Assembly: GCF_021735925.1 (NCBI RefSeq)
Contig: NZ_WMEA01000001.1
Coordinates: 1,394,001-1,458,000, forward strand
DNA from: Loktanella sp. M215
Lineage (GTDB): Bacteria > Pseudomonadota > Alphaproteobacteria > Rhodobacterales > Rhodobacteraceae
Reading direction: 5' to 3'
Length of the DNA stretch: 64,000 nt
The notes under the pieces: generated by a model
What the model saw: the letters and a program-made list of their open reading frames with translations, nothing else
Told to the model about the DNA's origin: nothing
Databases searched by the model: none
Part shown: positions 1 through 8,551 of the stretch, in pieces
Numbering within the stretch: position 1 is the first letter of the stretch
Layout of the letters: every line of letters starts with the position of its first letter
Made by a program: the position numbers and the translations under genes

Positions 1-72
1 GGGCTGATCGAAAAATCGCAACTGCGCGGCAAGCGCAGTACGACCAAGCGGAGGGGACCGGCGCGTCGATGA
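1..72 (+). CDS. secY: SecY translocase, C-terminal tail (partial)
   Basis: The first 23 codons form an open frame ending in TGA at 70-72. The tail is basic ([18 protein letters not shown]), as expected for the cytoplasmic C-terminus of the SecY protein-conducting channel. The stop overlaps the adk start codon (ATGA), so the two genes are translationally coupled. The secY-adk order at the end of the ribosomal protein supercluster is classical. The assignment rests on context and this short tail; the rest of the gene lies before the window. Confidence 0.75.
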   Translation, partial: GLIEKSQLRGKRSTTKRRGPARR

Positions 73-716
73 ATATTATCCTACTGGGACCGCCGGGGGC
101 GGGCAAAGGCACACAGGCACGCCGTCTGGTCGATGAACGTGGCATGGTGCAACTGTCCACCGGCGACATGCTGCGCGCAGCCCGCACATCGGGCACCGAA
201 ATGGGAAAGCGTGTGGCTGACGTGATGGATCGTGGAGAACTGGTGACGGACGAGATCGTCATCGGCCTGATCCGCGAGCATCTGACCAATGATGCCCCCG
301 CGAACGGCTATATCTTCGACGGTTTCCCGCGCACGCTGGCGCAGGCGGATGCCTTGGGCAATCTGCTGGCCGAACTGGGCGAAAATCTGGACCGCGTGAT
401 CGAGATGAAGGTCGATGATGAAGCGCTTGTCGCGCGCATCACGGCCCGGTCGACCTGCAAGAACTGCGGCGAAGTGTATAACGACGATACCAAGCCGATC
501 CCTGCCGATCACGTCTGCACCAACTGCGGTGAAAAGACGGAATTCGTGCGCCGCGCGGACGACAACGCCGACAGCCTGAAGACGCGCCTGCTGGCCTATT
601 ACAAGCAGACCAGCCCGCTGGTCGGCTATTACTATGCGCGTGGCGACCTGACATCCGTGGACGGGTTGGCAAGCATGGACGAGGTTGCGGCGCAGATCAA
701 GAAAGCGCTGACCTGA
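69..716 (+). CDS. adk: Adenylate kinase
   Basis: Catalyses ATP + AMP = 2 ADP in the cytoplasm. The 215-residue protein has the P-loop GPPGAGKGT (residues 8-16), the AMP-site segment LSTGDMLR and the DGFPRT motif (84-89). The LID domain carries four cysteines (C130, C133, C150, C153), so it is the long, zinc-binding form rather than the Cys-less LID of enterics. The ATG overlaps the secY stop, and rpsM follows after about 200 bp containing hairpins. Length and motifs are complete. Confidence 0.98.
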   Translation: MNIILLGPPGAGKGTQARRLVDERGMVQLSTGDMLRAARTSGTEMGKRVADVMDRGELVTDEIVIGLIREHLTNDAPANGYIFDGFPRTLAQADALGNLLAELGENLDRVIEMKVDDEALVARITARSTCKNCGEVYNDDTKPIPADHVCTNCGEKTEFVRRADDNADSLKTRLLAYYKQTSPLVGYYYARGDLTSVDGLASMDEVAAQIKKALT

Positions 717-837
717 TCCTGCGGGCAAGGGGGGTTGACCCCCACCCGTCACGCCTCTAGATACCCCCATCCCGCAAGGGAATCACCTGCCGTGACCGGG
801 TCGCACCCAAAGGTTACGGAATACCTCATATGACATG

Positions 838-896
838 GGCCCGCCGCGCGTCGGACGGGCCTGCGTTGTGAAAAAAGGGTCTGGTATCACGGACCC
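838..896 (+). promoter_or_regulatory. Tandem hairpins in the rpsM leader
   Basis: Two inverted repeats lie in the 200-bp adk-rpsM gap. The first pairs GGCCCG (838-843) with CGGGCC (856-861) and can extend inward past one bulge. The second pairs GGGTCTG (877-883) with CGGACCC (890-896) around a six-base loop. A run of six A separates them. They end 20 bp before the rpsM start, which suits an attenuator or a ribosomal-protein autoregulatory leader. Folding is by eye; function is inference. Confidence 0.45.
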
Positions 897-916
897 GCAA
901 CGAAAAGGAAGCTACC

Positions 917-1285
917 TTGGCACGTATTGCCGGCGTCAATATCCCCTCTGCAAAGCGGGTTCCCATCGCCCTGACCTACATTGCCGGTATCGGCAACACC
1001 ACCGCCGCACAGATCTGCGAAGCGACCGGCATCGATGCCGCGCGCCGCGTGAACGATCTGTCCGACGCCGAAGTGTTGAAGATCCGCGAATACATTGACG
1101 AACATGTCACCGTCGAAGGCGACCTGCGTCGTGAAACCCAGATGAACATCAAGCGTCTGATGGACCTTGGCTGCTACCGCGGCCTGCGTCACCGTCGTGG
1201 CCTTCCCGTTCGCGGTCAGCGCACGCACACAAACGCACGCACACGCAAGGGCCCCGCTAAGGCCATTGCTGGCAAGAAGAAATAA
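917..1285 (+). CDS. rpsM: 30S ribosomal protein S13
   Basis: Small-subunit head protein contacting the P-site tRNA and bridging to the large subunit. The 122-residue product starts [10 protein letters not shown] and carries the C-terminal basic [19 protein letters not shown] region, full length for the family. The start codon is TTG (917-919), preceded by AAGGAAG at a good distance. It is 12 bp upstream of rpsK in an rpsM-rpsK-rpoA-rplQ operon. Unlike the enteric alpha operon, rpsD is missing, as is usual in alphaproteobacteria. Confidence 0.98.
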   Translation: MARIAGVNIPSAKRVPIALTYIAGIGNTTAAQICEATGIDAARRVNDLSDAEVLKIREYIDEHVTVEGDLRRETQMNIKRLMDLGCYRGLRHRRGLPVRGQRTHTNARTRKGPAKAIAGKKK

Positions 1286-1297
1286 GGAGATCCGATC

Positions 1298-1690
1298 ATG
1301 GCACGAGATACCCGCCGGACCGGCAAGAAAAAGGTCTCCAAGAACATCGCAGCTGGCGTTGCGCATGTGAACTCTTCTTTCAACAACACCAAGATCCTGA
1401 TCTCGGACGTGCAGGGCAACGCGATTGCCTGGTCGTCCGCAGGCACCATGGGCTTCAAGGGATCGCGTAAGTCGACCCCCTACGCTGCCCAGATGGCCGC
1501 CGAGGATGTTGGCAAGAAAGCCCAGGAACACGGCGTGAAAACGCTGGAAGTCGAAGTGCAGGGCCCCGGTTCGGGCCGAGAGTCCGCGCTGCGTGCGCTG
1601 GCTGCCGCCGGTTTCAACATCACCTCGATCCGTGATGTGACCCCGATGGCCCACAACGGCTGCCGCCCGCCGAAGCGTCGCCGGGTCTGA
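1298..1690 (+). CDS. rpsK: 30S ribosomal protein S11
   Basis: Platform protein of the small subunit that helps select cognate tRNA. The 130-residue protein contains the signature [13 protein letters not shown] (positions about 90-102) and ends in the basic tail [11 protein letters not shown], so it is complete. AAGGAGAT precedes the ATG. It lies between rpsM and rpoA, and a strong hairpin follows its stop. Confidence 0.98.
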   Translation: MARDTRRTGKKKVSKNIAAGVAHVNSSFNNTKILISDVQGNAIAWSSAGTMGFKGSRKSTPYAAQMAAEDVGKKAQEHGVKTLEVEVQGPGSGRESALRALAAAGFNITSIRDVTPMAHNGCRPPKRRRV

Positions 1691-1709
1691 TCCGTACCAT
1701 TTAAAGGTG

Positions 1710-1735
1710 GGGGCCGTGCAATTCTGCACGGCCCC
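1710..1735 (+). terminator. rpsK-rpoA intercistronic hairpin
   Basis: A perfect 11-bp stem (GGGGCCGTGCA at 1710-1720 with its complement at 1725-1735) and an ATTC loop lies 20 bp after rpsK and 69 bp before rpoA. There is no clear U tract, so it is more likely a partial terminator, processing signal or mRNA stabiliser than a full stop. Confidence 0.5.
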
Positions 1736-1803
1736 GATCTGCCGTTTTGAAACCTCGAGCGCCCGACTTTTTGGACATGAAGTCGAGCAAGGATGGAGGG
1801 ACT

Positions 1804-2820
1804 ATGATCCACAAAAATTGGGCTGAGCTGATCAAGCCGACACAGCTGGACGTGAAGGTCGGCAACGACCCCCAGCGTCAGGCCACCCTGATCGCAGAAC
1901 CGCTGGAGCGTGGCTTTGGCCTGACGCTTGGCAACGCGCTGCGCCGCATCCTGATGTCGTCGCTGCAGGGTGCCGCCATCACCGCCGTGCAGATCGACAA
2001 CGTGCTGCACGAATTCTCCTCCGTCTCTGGCGTCCGTGAAGATGTCACCGACATCGTCCTGAACCTCAAGGGCGTCGCGATCCGCATGGATGTCGAAGGC
2101 CCCAAGCGTCTGAGCGTTCAGGCCAAGGGTCCGGGCATCGTCACCGCCGGCGACATCTCGGAGACGGCAGGCATCGAGGTCCTGAACAAGGATCACGTGA
2201 TCTGCCACCTTGACGATGGTGCCGACCTTTACATGGAACTGACGGTCAACACCGGCAAGGGCTATGTCGCTGCCGACAAGAACAAGCCCGAGGATGCGCC
2301 GATCGGCATGATCGCGATCGACGCGATCTATTCCCCGGTCAAGAAGGTCAGCTATGACGTGCAGCCGACCCGCGAAGGTCAGGTGCTGGACTATGACAAG
2401 CTGACCATGAAGATCGAAACCGACGGGTCCCTGACGCCGGATGACGCCGTGGCCTATGCCGCGCGCATCCTGCAGGACCAGTTGCAGATCTTCGTCAACT
2501 TCGACGAGCCGGAATCGGCCAATGCCGGTGGCGACGACGACGGGCTGGAGTTCAACCCGCTGCTGCTGAAGAAGGTGGACGAGCTGGAATTGTCCGTCCG
2601 TTCGGCAAACTGCCTGAAGAACGACAATATCGTCTATATCGGCGATCTGATCCAGAAGACCGAAGCCGAGATGCTGCGCACCCCGAACTTTGGCCGTAAG
2701 TCCTTGAACGAGATCAAGGAAGTGCTGTCGGGCATGGGTCTGCACCTTGGCATGGACGTCGAGGACTGGCCGCCAGACAACATCGAAGACCTGGCCAAGA
2801 AGTTCGAAGACCAGTTCTGA
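1804..2820 (+). CDS. rpoA: RNA polymerase alpha subunit
   Basis: Scaffold for RNA polymerase assembly and contact point for UP elements and activators. With the start at 1804 (MIHKNWAEL, after GGATGGAGGG) the protein is 338 residues, the normal length. An in-frame ATG at 1747 lacks a comparable ribosome site and adds an unconserved leader. The N-terminal dimerisation domain includes [16 protein letters not shown], and the C-terminal DNA-binding domain ends with [10 protein letters not shown] and [13 protein letters not shown]. It is followed by a hairpin and rplQ. Confidence 0.98.
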   Translation: MIHKNWAELIKPTQLDVKVGNDPQRQATLIAEPLERGFGLTLGNALRRILMSSLQGAAITAVQIDNVLHEFSSVSGVREDVTDIVLNLKGVAIRMDVEGPKRLSVQAKGPGIVTAGDISETAGIEVLNKDHVICHLDDGADLYMELTVNTGKGYVAADKNKPEDAPIGMIAIDAIYSPVKKVSYDVQPTREGQVLDYDKLTMKIETDGSLTPDDAVAYAARILQDQLQIFVNFDEPESANAGGDDDGLEFNPLLLKKVDELELSVRSANCLKNDNIVYIGDLIQKTEAEMLRTPNFGRKSLNEIKEVLSGMGLHLGMDVEDWPPDNIEDLAKKFEDQF

Positions 2821-2827
2821 AGAACAG

Positions 2828-2849
2828 GGGGCGGACAACGATCCGCCCC
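2828..2849 (+). terminator. rpoA-rplQ intercistronic hairpin
   Basis: An 8-bp stem (GGGGCGGA at 2828-2835, TCCGCCCC at 2842-2849) with a six-base loop sits just after the rpoA stop and is followed by only a short T run. It resembles the hairpin after rpsK and may lower rplQ expression relative to rpoA. Confidence 0.5.
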
Positions 2850-2955
2850 TTTCGACAATGCCCGCAGTGGCGGGGAACACCTGGACAATCCTGTCCCAAT
2901 AATGCGGCTGACACGCATCAGACCGCTGCACAAAGTATAATTAGGAGATGACCAA

Positions 2956-3372
2956 ATGCGTCACGCAAGCGGCTACCGCAAACTGAACCGGACCCACGAA
3001 CACCGCAAGGCGATGTTCGCCAACATGGCCGGATCATTGATCGAGCACGAGCAGATCAAGACGACCCTGCCGAAGGCCAAGGAACTGAAGCGGATCATCG
3101 ACAAGCTGATCACGCTGGGCAAGCGCGGCGATCTGCACGCCCGCCGTCAGGCCGACAGCCAGCTGAAGCAGGACATCCACACTGCGAAACTGTTCGAAAT
3201 CCTCGGCCCGCGCTACGCCGAGCGTCAGGGCGGTTATTGCCGCGTGATGAAGGCCGGTTTCCGTTATGGCGACATGGCGCCGATGGCGATCATCGAACTG
3301 GTCGACCGCGACCGCGATGCCAAGGGTGCCGCCGACAAGGCCCGCCTGATCGAGATCGACGAAGAGGCGTAA
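2956..3372 (+). CDS. rplQ: 50S ribosomal protein L17
   Basis: Large-subunit protein near the exit tunnel. The 138-residue product begins [17 protein letters not shown] and contains [19 protein letters not shown], both L17 hallmarks. A slightly acidic extension follows the bacterial core. TTAGGAGATGACC precedes the ATG. It is the last gene of the alpha operon and is followed by a rho-independent terminator. Confidence 0.98.
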   Translation: MRHASGYRKLNRTHEHRKAMFANMAGSLIEHEQIKTTLPKAKELKRIIDKLITLGKRGDLHARRQADSQLKQDIHTAKLFEILGPRYAERQGGYCRVMKAGFRYGDMAPMAIIELVDRDRDAKGAADKARLIEIDEEA

Positions 3373-3392
3373 GCCTTTCGCACGGCAGAATA

Positions 3393-3427
3393 CGAAAGGG
3401 CTCGATCTTCGGATCGGGCCCTTTTCG
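3393..3427 (+). terminator. Terminator of the ribosomal alpha operon
   Basis: A long stem closed by a TTCG tetraloop (CTCGATC-TTCG-GATCGGG at its core), extended by CGAAAGG / CCTTTTCG, lies 20 bp after rplQ and runs into CTTTTCGTTT. This is a typical intrinsic terminator. Confidence 0.85.
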
Positions 3428-3523
3428 TTTGGCATTTGTGTCAACGGGTTGATCCATAACCCGGCGTTAGCCGCGGTGCCGCAGGACTGGCCGATCCTCG
3501 CACGGATCGAAGGCAGACCGACC

Positions 3524-4135
3524 ATGACACCCCGGACCGACATTGACGACCTGATCAGCCAGATGCGGGGCATCGCACCCGACGGGCTGTTGCTGGGATT
3601 GCACTACCGCGCGGCGGTGCCGCTTTTGACGGTGCAGACCTTTCCGGACCCATGGCTGGCCTACTACCGCGCGCAATCCTTCGGGCTGCGCGACCCGCTT
3701 CTGGCCTGGGGCTTCATGACGATGACGCCGACCCGGTGGAGCGATCCTGCATTTCTGGATCCCTATGGCATTCTGGCACAGGGGCGCAGGTTTGGCGTCA
3801 TCCACGGCGTGACGCTGGGGTGCGGGCAGGTGCCGTCGCGGTCGGTCGCATCGGTCACCCACCCCGGCCGCGAGTTTAATGACGACGAGATGGATGACCT
3901 GCAGTCGCTTCTGGCCGAGTTGCATATGCTGACACAGCGGTCGGGTCTTCTGACGGCTGCGCAGGCGGATGCGCTGCGCCTGATCGCCGATGGTGACCGG
4001 CAAGAGGCGGCCGCGACCCATCTGGGCATCACGCGCAGCGCGCTCAAGGCGCGGCTGGCGGGCGCGCGGGTGGCCTTGCAGGCGCGCACGACGGCAGAGG
4101 CGATCCAACGCGCGCGCCATGCCGGGGTGCTGTGA
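3524..4135 (+). CDS. LuxR-family regulator with AHL-binding domain (solo)
   Basis: Predicted quorum-sensing transcription factor of 203 residues. The N-terminal autoinducer domain has W44, Y48, D57, P58 and W72. Their spacing equals the TraR ligand-pocket set W57-Y61-D70-P71-W85, so acyl-homoserine-lactone binding is plausible. The C-terminal helix-turn-helix (about 140-203, LTAAQADALRLIADG onward) is GerE-like but has Ala/Asp where the usual acidic Glu stands. ATG 3524 after AAGGCAG is preferred; an open frame extends to 3449. No luxI-type synthase is present in the window. Targets are unknown. Confidence 0.85.
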   Translation: MTPRTDIDDLISQMRGIAPDGLLLGLHYRAAVPLLTVQTFPDPWLAYYRAQSFGLRDPLLAWGFMTMTPTRWSDPAFLDPYGILAQGRRFGVIHGVTLGCGQVPSRSVASVTHPGREFNDDEMDDLQSLLAELHMLTQRSGLLTAAQADALRLIADGDRQEAAATHLGITRSALKARLAGARVALQARTTAEAIQRARHAGVL

Positions 4136-4180
4136 CCGGGCGGGCTTTCCAAGGGCCTCTGTCGCGCCTAGATACGCTGC

Positions 4181-5500
4181 ATGGCCGATCTTTTTGACAC
4201 CTCGACACCCTCTGCCGCCAGTTCCGGCCCCCGCCCGCTGGCGGACCGTCTGCGTCCGCAGGCGCTGGAAGAAGTGATCGGGCAGGAACAGGTGCTGGGG
4301 CCTGATGCGCCGCTGGGGGCTATGCTGGCTTCCGGCTCTTTGTCATCGCTGGTGCTGTGGGGGCCGCCAGGTGTTGGCAAGACGACCATCGCGCGGCTTC
4401 TGGCGGACGAGACTGATCTGCATTTCGTGCAGATCAGCGCGATCTTCACCGGCGTGCCGGAATTGCGCAAGGTTTTCGAGGCTGCGAAAATCAGGCGCCA
4501 GAACGGCAAGGGCACGCTGCTGTTCGTCGACGAGATCCACCGTTTCAACAAGGCGCAACAGGACGGCTTTCTGCCTCATATGGAGGACGGGACGATCCTG
4601 CTGGTCGGTGCCACGACCGAGAACCCGAGCTTCGAGCTGAATGCCGCTTTGCTGAGCCGCGCGCAGGTCCTGATTCTGACGCGTCTGACCGAAGCGGACC
4701 TTGAACGGTTGGCGCAACGGGCCGAGCAGGAGTTGGGGCGCGCCCTGCCGCTGGATGCGCAGGCGCGGGGGCAGCTGATCAACATGGCCGATGGTGACGG
4801 CCGCAGTCTGCTCAATCTGATCGAACAGGTCGCGGCGTGGAAATCCGACAAACCGCTTGGCACCGATGCGCTGACCTCTCGTCTGATGAAGCGGGCGACG
4901 AAATACGACAAGTCCGGCGACGAGCATTACAACCTGATTTCTGCGCTGCACAAATCCGTGCGCGGGTCGGACCCGGATGCGGCCCTTTACTGGCTGGCGC
5001 GGATGCTGACGGGGGGTGAAGACCCCCGCTACCTCGCGCGGCGCATCGTGCGGATGGCGGTTGAGGACATCGGCTTGGCCGACCCGCAGGCGCAGCACAT
5101 CTGTTTGCAGGCGTGGGAGACCTACGAGCGGCTGGGAAGTCCCGAGGGCGAGTTGGCGCTGGGGCAGGCGGTGACCTATCTGGCACTCGCGCCCAAATCG
5201 AACGCAGGCTACGTCGCCTTCAAGGCGGCGATGGCGGCAGCCAAGCAGACCGGGTCGGAACCGCCCCCGCGCCATATCCTGAACGCGCCGACCAAGCTGA
5301 TGAAGGAACAGGGCTTCGGGTCGGGCTATGCCTACGACCACGACGCCGAGGACGGCTTTTCGGGGCAGAACTACTTTCCCGAGACGATGAAGCGCGGCAT
5401 CTACTATTTGCCCGTGGATCGCGGGTTCGAGCGGGATCTGAAGAAGCGCCTCGATTTCTTTGCCAATCTGCGGGACAAGCGCAAAGGCAGCACGAATTGA
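4181..5500 (+). CDS. rarA: Replication-associated recombination protein A (AAA ATPase)
   Basis: RarA/MgsA acts at stalled replication forks as a clamp-loader-like AAA+ ATPase. The 439-residue protein has Walker A GPPGVGKTT (about 62-70), Walker B LLFVDEIHRF, sensor I ATTENPSF, and the C-terminal tetramerisation region with AVEDIGLADPQA and YPHD-like YAYDHDAEDGFSGQNYFP. It matches the family in length. It stands 45 bp after the luxR-type gene and is followed by crcB. Confidence 0.96.
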   Translation: MADLFDTSTPSAASSGPRPLADRLRPQALEEVIGQEQVLGPDAPLGAMLASGSLSSLVLWGPPGVGKTTIARLLADETDLHFVQISAIFTGVPELRKVFEAAKIRRQNGKGTLLFVDEIHRFNKAQQDGFLPHMEDGTILLVGATTENPSFELNAALLSRAQVLILTRLTEADLERLAQRAEQELGRALPLDAQARGQLINMADGDGRSLLNLIEQVAAWKSDKPLGTDALTSRLMKRATKYDKSGDEHYNLISALHKSVRGSDPDAALYWLARMLTGGEDPRYLARRIVRMAVEDIGLADPQAQHICLQAWETYERLGSPEGELALGQAVTYLALAPKSNAGYVAFKAAMAAAKQTGSEPPPRHILNAPTKLMKEQGFGSGYAYDHDAEDGFSGQNYFPETMKRGIYYLPVDRGFERDLKKRLDFFANLRDKRKGSTN

Positions 5501-5531
5501 CAAGCTGACCCGTTCGGGCGACAGGAGGGGC

Positions 5532-5909
5532 ATGATCTTGACCGGACTTTCCGTGGCTCTTGGTGGGGCGATTGGCGCGACGTTGCGCTGGCTGACAGGC
5601 CAGCTGACCCTGCGTGTGATCGGACCGGGATTCCCCTGGGGCACGGTGACGGTCAATATCTTCGGCTCGTTCCTGATGGGGGTCATCGTTGTCGTCCTGG
5701 CGGAACGTGGCGGCACCCGGATGGCGCCGTTTCTGATGACGGGCCTGCTGGGTGGGTTCACGACATTTTCGGCCTTTTCCCTCGACGCGGTGGCGCTGAT
5801 GGAACGGGGACAATTCGCGCTGATGGCGGCCTATGTCGGCGGCAGCGTGATCATCGGACTGGCGGCGCTAGTCCTTGGCATGAACGTGACACGGATGGTG
5901 CTGGCATGA
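5532..5909 (+). CDS. crcB: Fluoride ion channel/exporter CrcB
   Basis: Small four-helix inner-membrane protein of the Fluc family that relieves fluoride toxicity. At 125 residues it is a standard length. It shows GGAIGATLRW near the N-terminus, GTVTVNIFGSFLMG with the pore Asn, and FTTFSAFSLDAV with the TFS motif. AGGAGGGGC directly precedes ATG 5532, which decides the start. The stop overlaps the next gene start (ATGA). No fluoride riboswitch was recognised upstream. Confidence 0.95.
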   Translation: MILTGLSVALGGAIGATLRWLTGQLTLRVIGPGFPWGTVTVNIFGSFLMGVIVVVLAERGGTRMAPFLMTGLLGGFTTFSAFSLDAVALMERGQFALMAAYVGGSVIIGLAALVLGMNVTRMVLA

Positions 5910-6961
5910 GCGGTGGTGTGCAGACGCGGGTGATCGGCCCGGACGACGGCGACCAGCGGCTTGACCGCTATCTGCGGCGGCTATTTCCGCACCTGACGCA
6001 GGGCCGCATCGAAAAGATGTGCCGCAAGGGCGACATCCGTGTCGAAGGCGGACGGGTGAAGTCGAACACCCGGCTGGAAGTGGGCCAAAGCATCCGCATC
6101 CCGCCCCTGCCGACCGAGGCGCAGGTCGATGCAGAGCGCAGCATGCTCAAGCAAGGGGTCACCAAGGCCGATGCCGCGCTGATCATGTCCTGCGTGATCT
6201 ACCGCGACGACCACATGATCGTGCTCAACAAGCCTGCCGGTCTTGCGACGCAAGGCGGCACCAACACCACACGCCACGTCGATGCGATGTCAGAGGCCTT
6301 GATGTTCGGCTATGACGAAAAGCCGCGGCTGGTGCACCGGCTGGACAAGGATACATCCGGCGTTCTGATTTTGGCGCGCACGCGGATGGCGGCCAAGCAG
6401 TTGACCGAGAACATGAAACACCACGCTACCCGCAAGATCTACTGGGCCGCCGTTGCAGGCGTGCCGCATCCGCGTGCGGCGACGATCAAATACGGTCTGA
6501 TCAAGGCGCCCGGCCACGGCAAGGGCGGCGAGAACGAGAAGATGCGTTGCGTGCATCCGAAAGAAGTGGACAGCACCGAAGGTGCAAAGCGCGCGACGAC
6601 CGATTACGCCGTGCTGGATACGCTCGCCAAGCGGGCGGCCTGGGTTGCCCTTGTCCCGATCACGGGCCGGACGCACCAGCTGCGCGCGCACATGGCTGAA
6701 ATCGGGCATCCGATCATCGGTGATGGCAAGTATGGCGGGACCGAGCAGGAAAACCTTGGCGATGGCTGGGGTGCTGGCATGGGTGGCGACATCAGCCGCA
6801 AGATGCACCTGCACGCCCGCAGCATGACGATCGAACACCCCGAGACAGGCGCGATCCTGCATCTGACTGCACCCCTGCCGGACCACATGCAGCGGACGTG
6901 GGATTTCGTCGGATGGCACGTCAGCCACGCGCCGGTCGATCCCTTCAACATGCCTGACTGA
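5906..6961 (+). CDS. rluC: RluC/RluD-type 23S rRNA pseudouridine synthase
   Basis: Isomerises specific uridines in 23S rRNA. The 351-residue protein has an N-terminal S4 RNA-binding domain (about 15-75) and a RluA-family catalytic domain with HRLDKDTSG (144-152), whose D147 is the expected nucleophile. GRTHQLRAHMAEIGHPIIGD is the second conserved motif. It overlaps crcB by 4 bp and the next gene by 1 bp (TGATG). RluC versus RluD cannot be settled by eye; RluC is the usual occupant next to crcB and a HAD gene in this group. Confidence 0.88.
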   Translation: MSGGVQTRVIGPDDGDQRLDRYLRRLFPHLTQGRIEKMCRKGDIRVEGGRVKSNTRLEVGQSIRIPPLPTEAQVDAERSMLKQGVTKADAALIMSCVIYRDDHMIVLNKPAGLATQGGTNTTRHVDAMSEALMFGYDEKPRLVHRLDKDTSGVLILARTRMAAKQLTENMKHHATRKIYWAAVAGVPHPRAATIKYGLIKAPGHGKGGENEKMRCVHPKEVDSTEGAKRATTDYAVLDTLAKRAAWVALVPITGRTHQLRAHMAEIGHPIIGDGKYGGTEQENLGDGWGAGMGGDISRKMHLHARSMTIEHPETGAILHLTAPLPDHMQRTWDFVGWHVSHAPVDPFNMPD

Positions 6962-7635
6962 TGCCTGACTTGCGGCTTGTGATCTTCGACGTCGACGGCA
7001 CCCTTGTCGATAGTCAGGCGGAAATCATCGGCGCGATGGCAGAGGCCTTTGCCGCCGAAGGTCTGCCCGCGCCCGACCGCGCCGCCGTGCTGTCCATCGT
7101 CGGACTGTCTCTGCCGGAAACCTTTCGCGCTTTGTGCCCCGGCTATGATGTCGCCACGCAAGAGCGGCTGACGGCCCACTATCGCGCGGCCTTTCGCGAT
7201 CACGCGACGGCGGATCTGCAACGCAAGAGCCCCCTGTTTCCCGGTGCCAAGGAGGCGATTCTGCGGCTGCACGCGCAGGATCACACCCTGCTGGCCGTGG
7301 CGACGGGCAAGTCAAAGCGCGGCGTGGACCGTCTGATTGACCAGCACGATCTGCACGGCCTGTTCGTCAGTCGCCAAACCTCGGACTTTCACCCGTCCAA
7401 ACCGCATCCGGCGATGGTGATGACGGCCTTGGCCGAGGCCGGTGTGACAGCCGCCCGCGCCGTCATGGTGGGCGATACGACATATGACATGGACATGGCG
7501 CGTGCGGCGGGTGTGGCGACGATCGGCGTCGGCTGGGGCTATCACGCCCCCGACAGCCTGCGGGCCGACCGATTGATCCACAGCTTCGCCGTACTGGACG
7601 CCGCCATCGACGATCTGATCGGAGAACCCGCATGA
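6961..7635 (+). CDS. HAD-superfamily hydrolase (phosphoglycolate-phosphatase-like)
   Basis: Predicted phosphatase of 224 residues. Motif I is FDVDGTLVDS (nucleophile D9, acid D11), with a helical cap inserted after it. Motif II is AVATGKSKRGV, motif III lies around HPSKPHP, and motif IV is MVGDTTYDMDMA. Order and size match PGP/YjjG-like subfamily IA enzymes. The substrate is unknown. Overlap with both neighbours (TGATG upstream, 4 bp downstream) indicates tight co-translation with the pseudouridine synthase and the ATP12 gene. Confidence 0.9.
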   Translation: MPDLRLVIFDVDGTLVDSQAEIIGAMAEAFAAEGLPAPDRAAVLSIVGLSLPETFRALCPGYDVATQERLTAHYRAAFRDHATADLQRKSPLFPGAKEAILRLHAQDHTLLAVATGKSKRGVDRLIDQHDLHGLFVSRQTSDFHPSKPHPAMVMTALAEAGVTAARAVMVGDTTYDMDMARAAGVATIGVGWGYHAPDSLRADRLIHSFAVLDAAIDDLIGEPA

Positions 7636-8345
7636 ACGACTGGGCCCCCAAACGATTCTGGACACAGGCCGATGTCGTGGAACGGGACGGCGGATTTTCC
7701 GTCGATCTGGACGGGCGGGCGGTCAAGACGCCCTACAAGCAGGCCTTGATCCTGCCGACCCGCGCCATGGCACAGGCTGCCGCTGCCGAATGGCAGGCGC
7801 AGACGGACAAGATCGATCCCACGACCATGCCCGTGACCCGCGCCGCGAATTCTGCCATCGACAAGGTCGCCCCGCAACATGCAGAGGTCGCGGCGATGCT
7901 GGCGGCTTACGGTGAAAACGATCTGATGTGCTATCGCGCGGCGGCGCCTGATACATTGATCGCCTTGCAGGACGCGGCGTGGAATCCATGGCTCGCCTGG
8001 GCCGCGCAGGCGCTGGATGCACCGCTGCATGTGACGACCGGTATCATGCCTGTGGACCAGCCGCCCACGTCCATTGCCCGGCTGCACGAACGCGTCTTGC
8101 GGTTCGACAATTTCGCGCTGACGGGGTTTCACGACCTGGTGCAACTGTCCGGTTCACTGGTGCTGGCTTTTGCCGTGACCTTGGGCAAGCTGACCCCGCA
8201 GCAGGCCTGGCCGCTGAGCCGGATCGACGAAGATTTCCAGATCAGCCAATGGGGCGACGACGAGGAAGCGGCCGAAGTTGCGGCCCTTAAGCGGCAGGCG
8301 TTCATCGATGGTGCCGCCTTCGTCGAGATGAGCCGGCGCGTCTGA
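7632..8345 (+). CDS. ATP12-family F1-ATP synthase assembly chaperone
   Basis: The 237-residue protein matches the ATP12 family, which binds the F1 alpha subunit during ATP synthase assembly in mitochondria and alphaproteobacteria. Visible hallmarks are the N-terminal KRFWTQADV followed by DLDGRAVKTPYKQ, the stretch AEWQAQTDKIDPTTMPVTR, and the C-terminal SRIDEDFQISQWGDDEEA. It overlaps the HAD gene by 4 bp and closes the crcB-rluC-HAD-ATP12 run. A large hairpin lies just downstream. Confidence 0.92.
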   Translation: MNDWAPKRFWTQADVVERDGGFSVDLDGRAVKTPYKQALILPTRAMAQAAAAEWQAQTDKIDPTTMPVTRAANSAIDKVAPQHAEVAAMLAAYGENDLMCYRAAAPDTLIALQDAAWNPWLAWAAQALDAPLHVTTGIMPVDQPPTSIARLHERVLRFDNFALTGFHDLVQLSGSLVLAFAVTLGKLTPQQAWPLSRIDEDFQISQWGDDEEAAEVAALKRQAFIDGAAFVEMSRRV

Positions 8346-8363
8346 ACCGATCACAATTGAGGC

Positions 8364-8418
8364 GCCGCCGGTCAAACTGCCGTTCCAGCAGGCAGATACA
8401 GGCGTTTGACCCGGCGGC
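8364..8418 (+). promoter_or_regulatory. Large two-part hairpin between ATP12 gene and aapJ
   Basis: GCCGCCG-GTCAAAC (8364-8377) pairs with GTTTGAC-C-CGGCGGC (8404-8418) with one bulged C. Inside, CTGCC and GGCAG form a second stem. It begins 19 bp after the ATP12 stop and 134 bp before aapJ. No U tract follows, so it may be a factor-dependent terminator or a 5' leader structure of the aap operon. Confidence 0.5.
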
Positions 8419-8551
8419 GGCACTTGACCTCTGGGCAGGAATTCGCCCACTCTATGATCATTGAAGGGGAGACCCGTCAAAACTCAACCGCCCCGTGCCG
8501 GGTGGAAAAATTGGCTGCCCGAGATGGGCGGATACTCAGGAAGAGGTAAAC

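Noticed and set aside
1480..2931. A 483-codon minus-strand open frame
   Set aside because: It lies opposite rpsK and rpoA; the codon pattern mirrors the sense genes.
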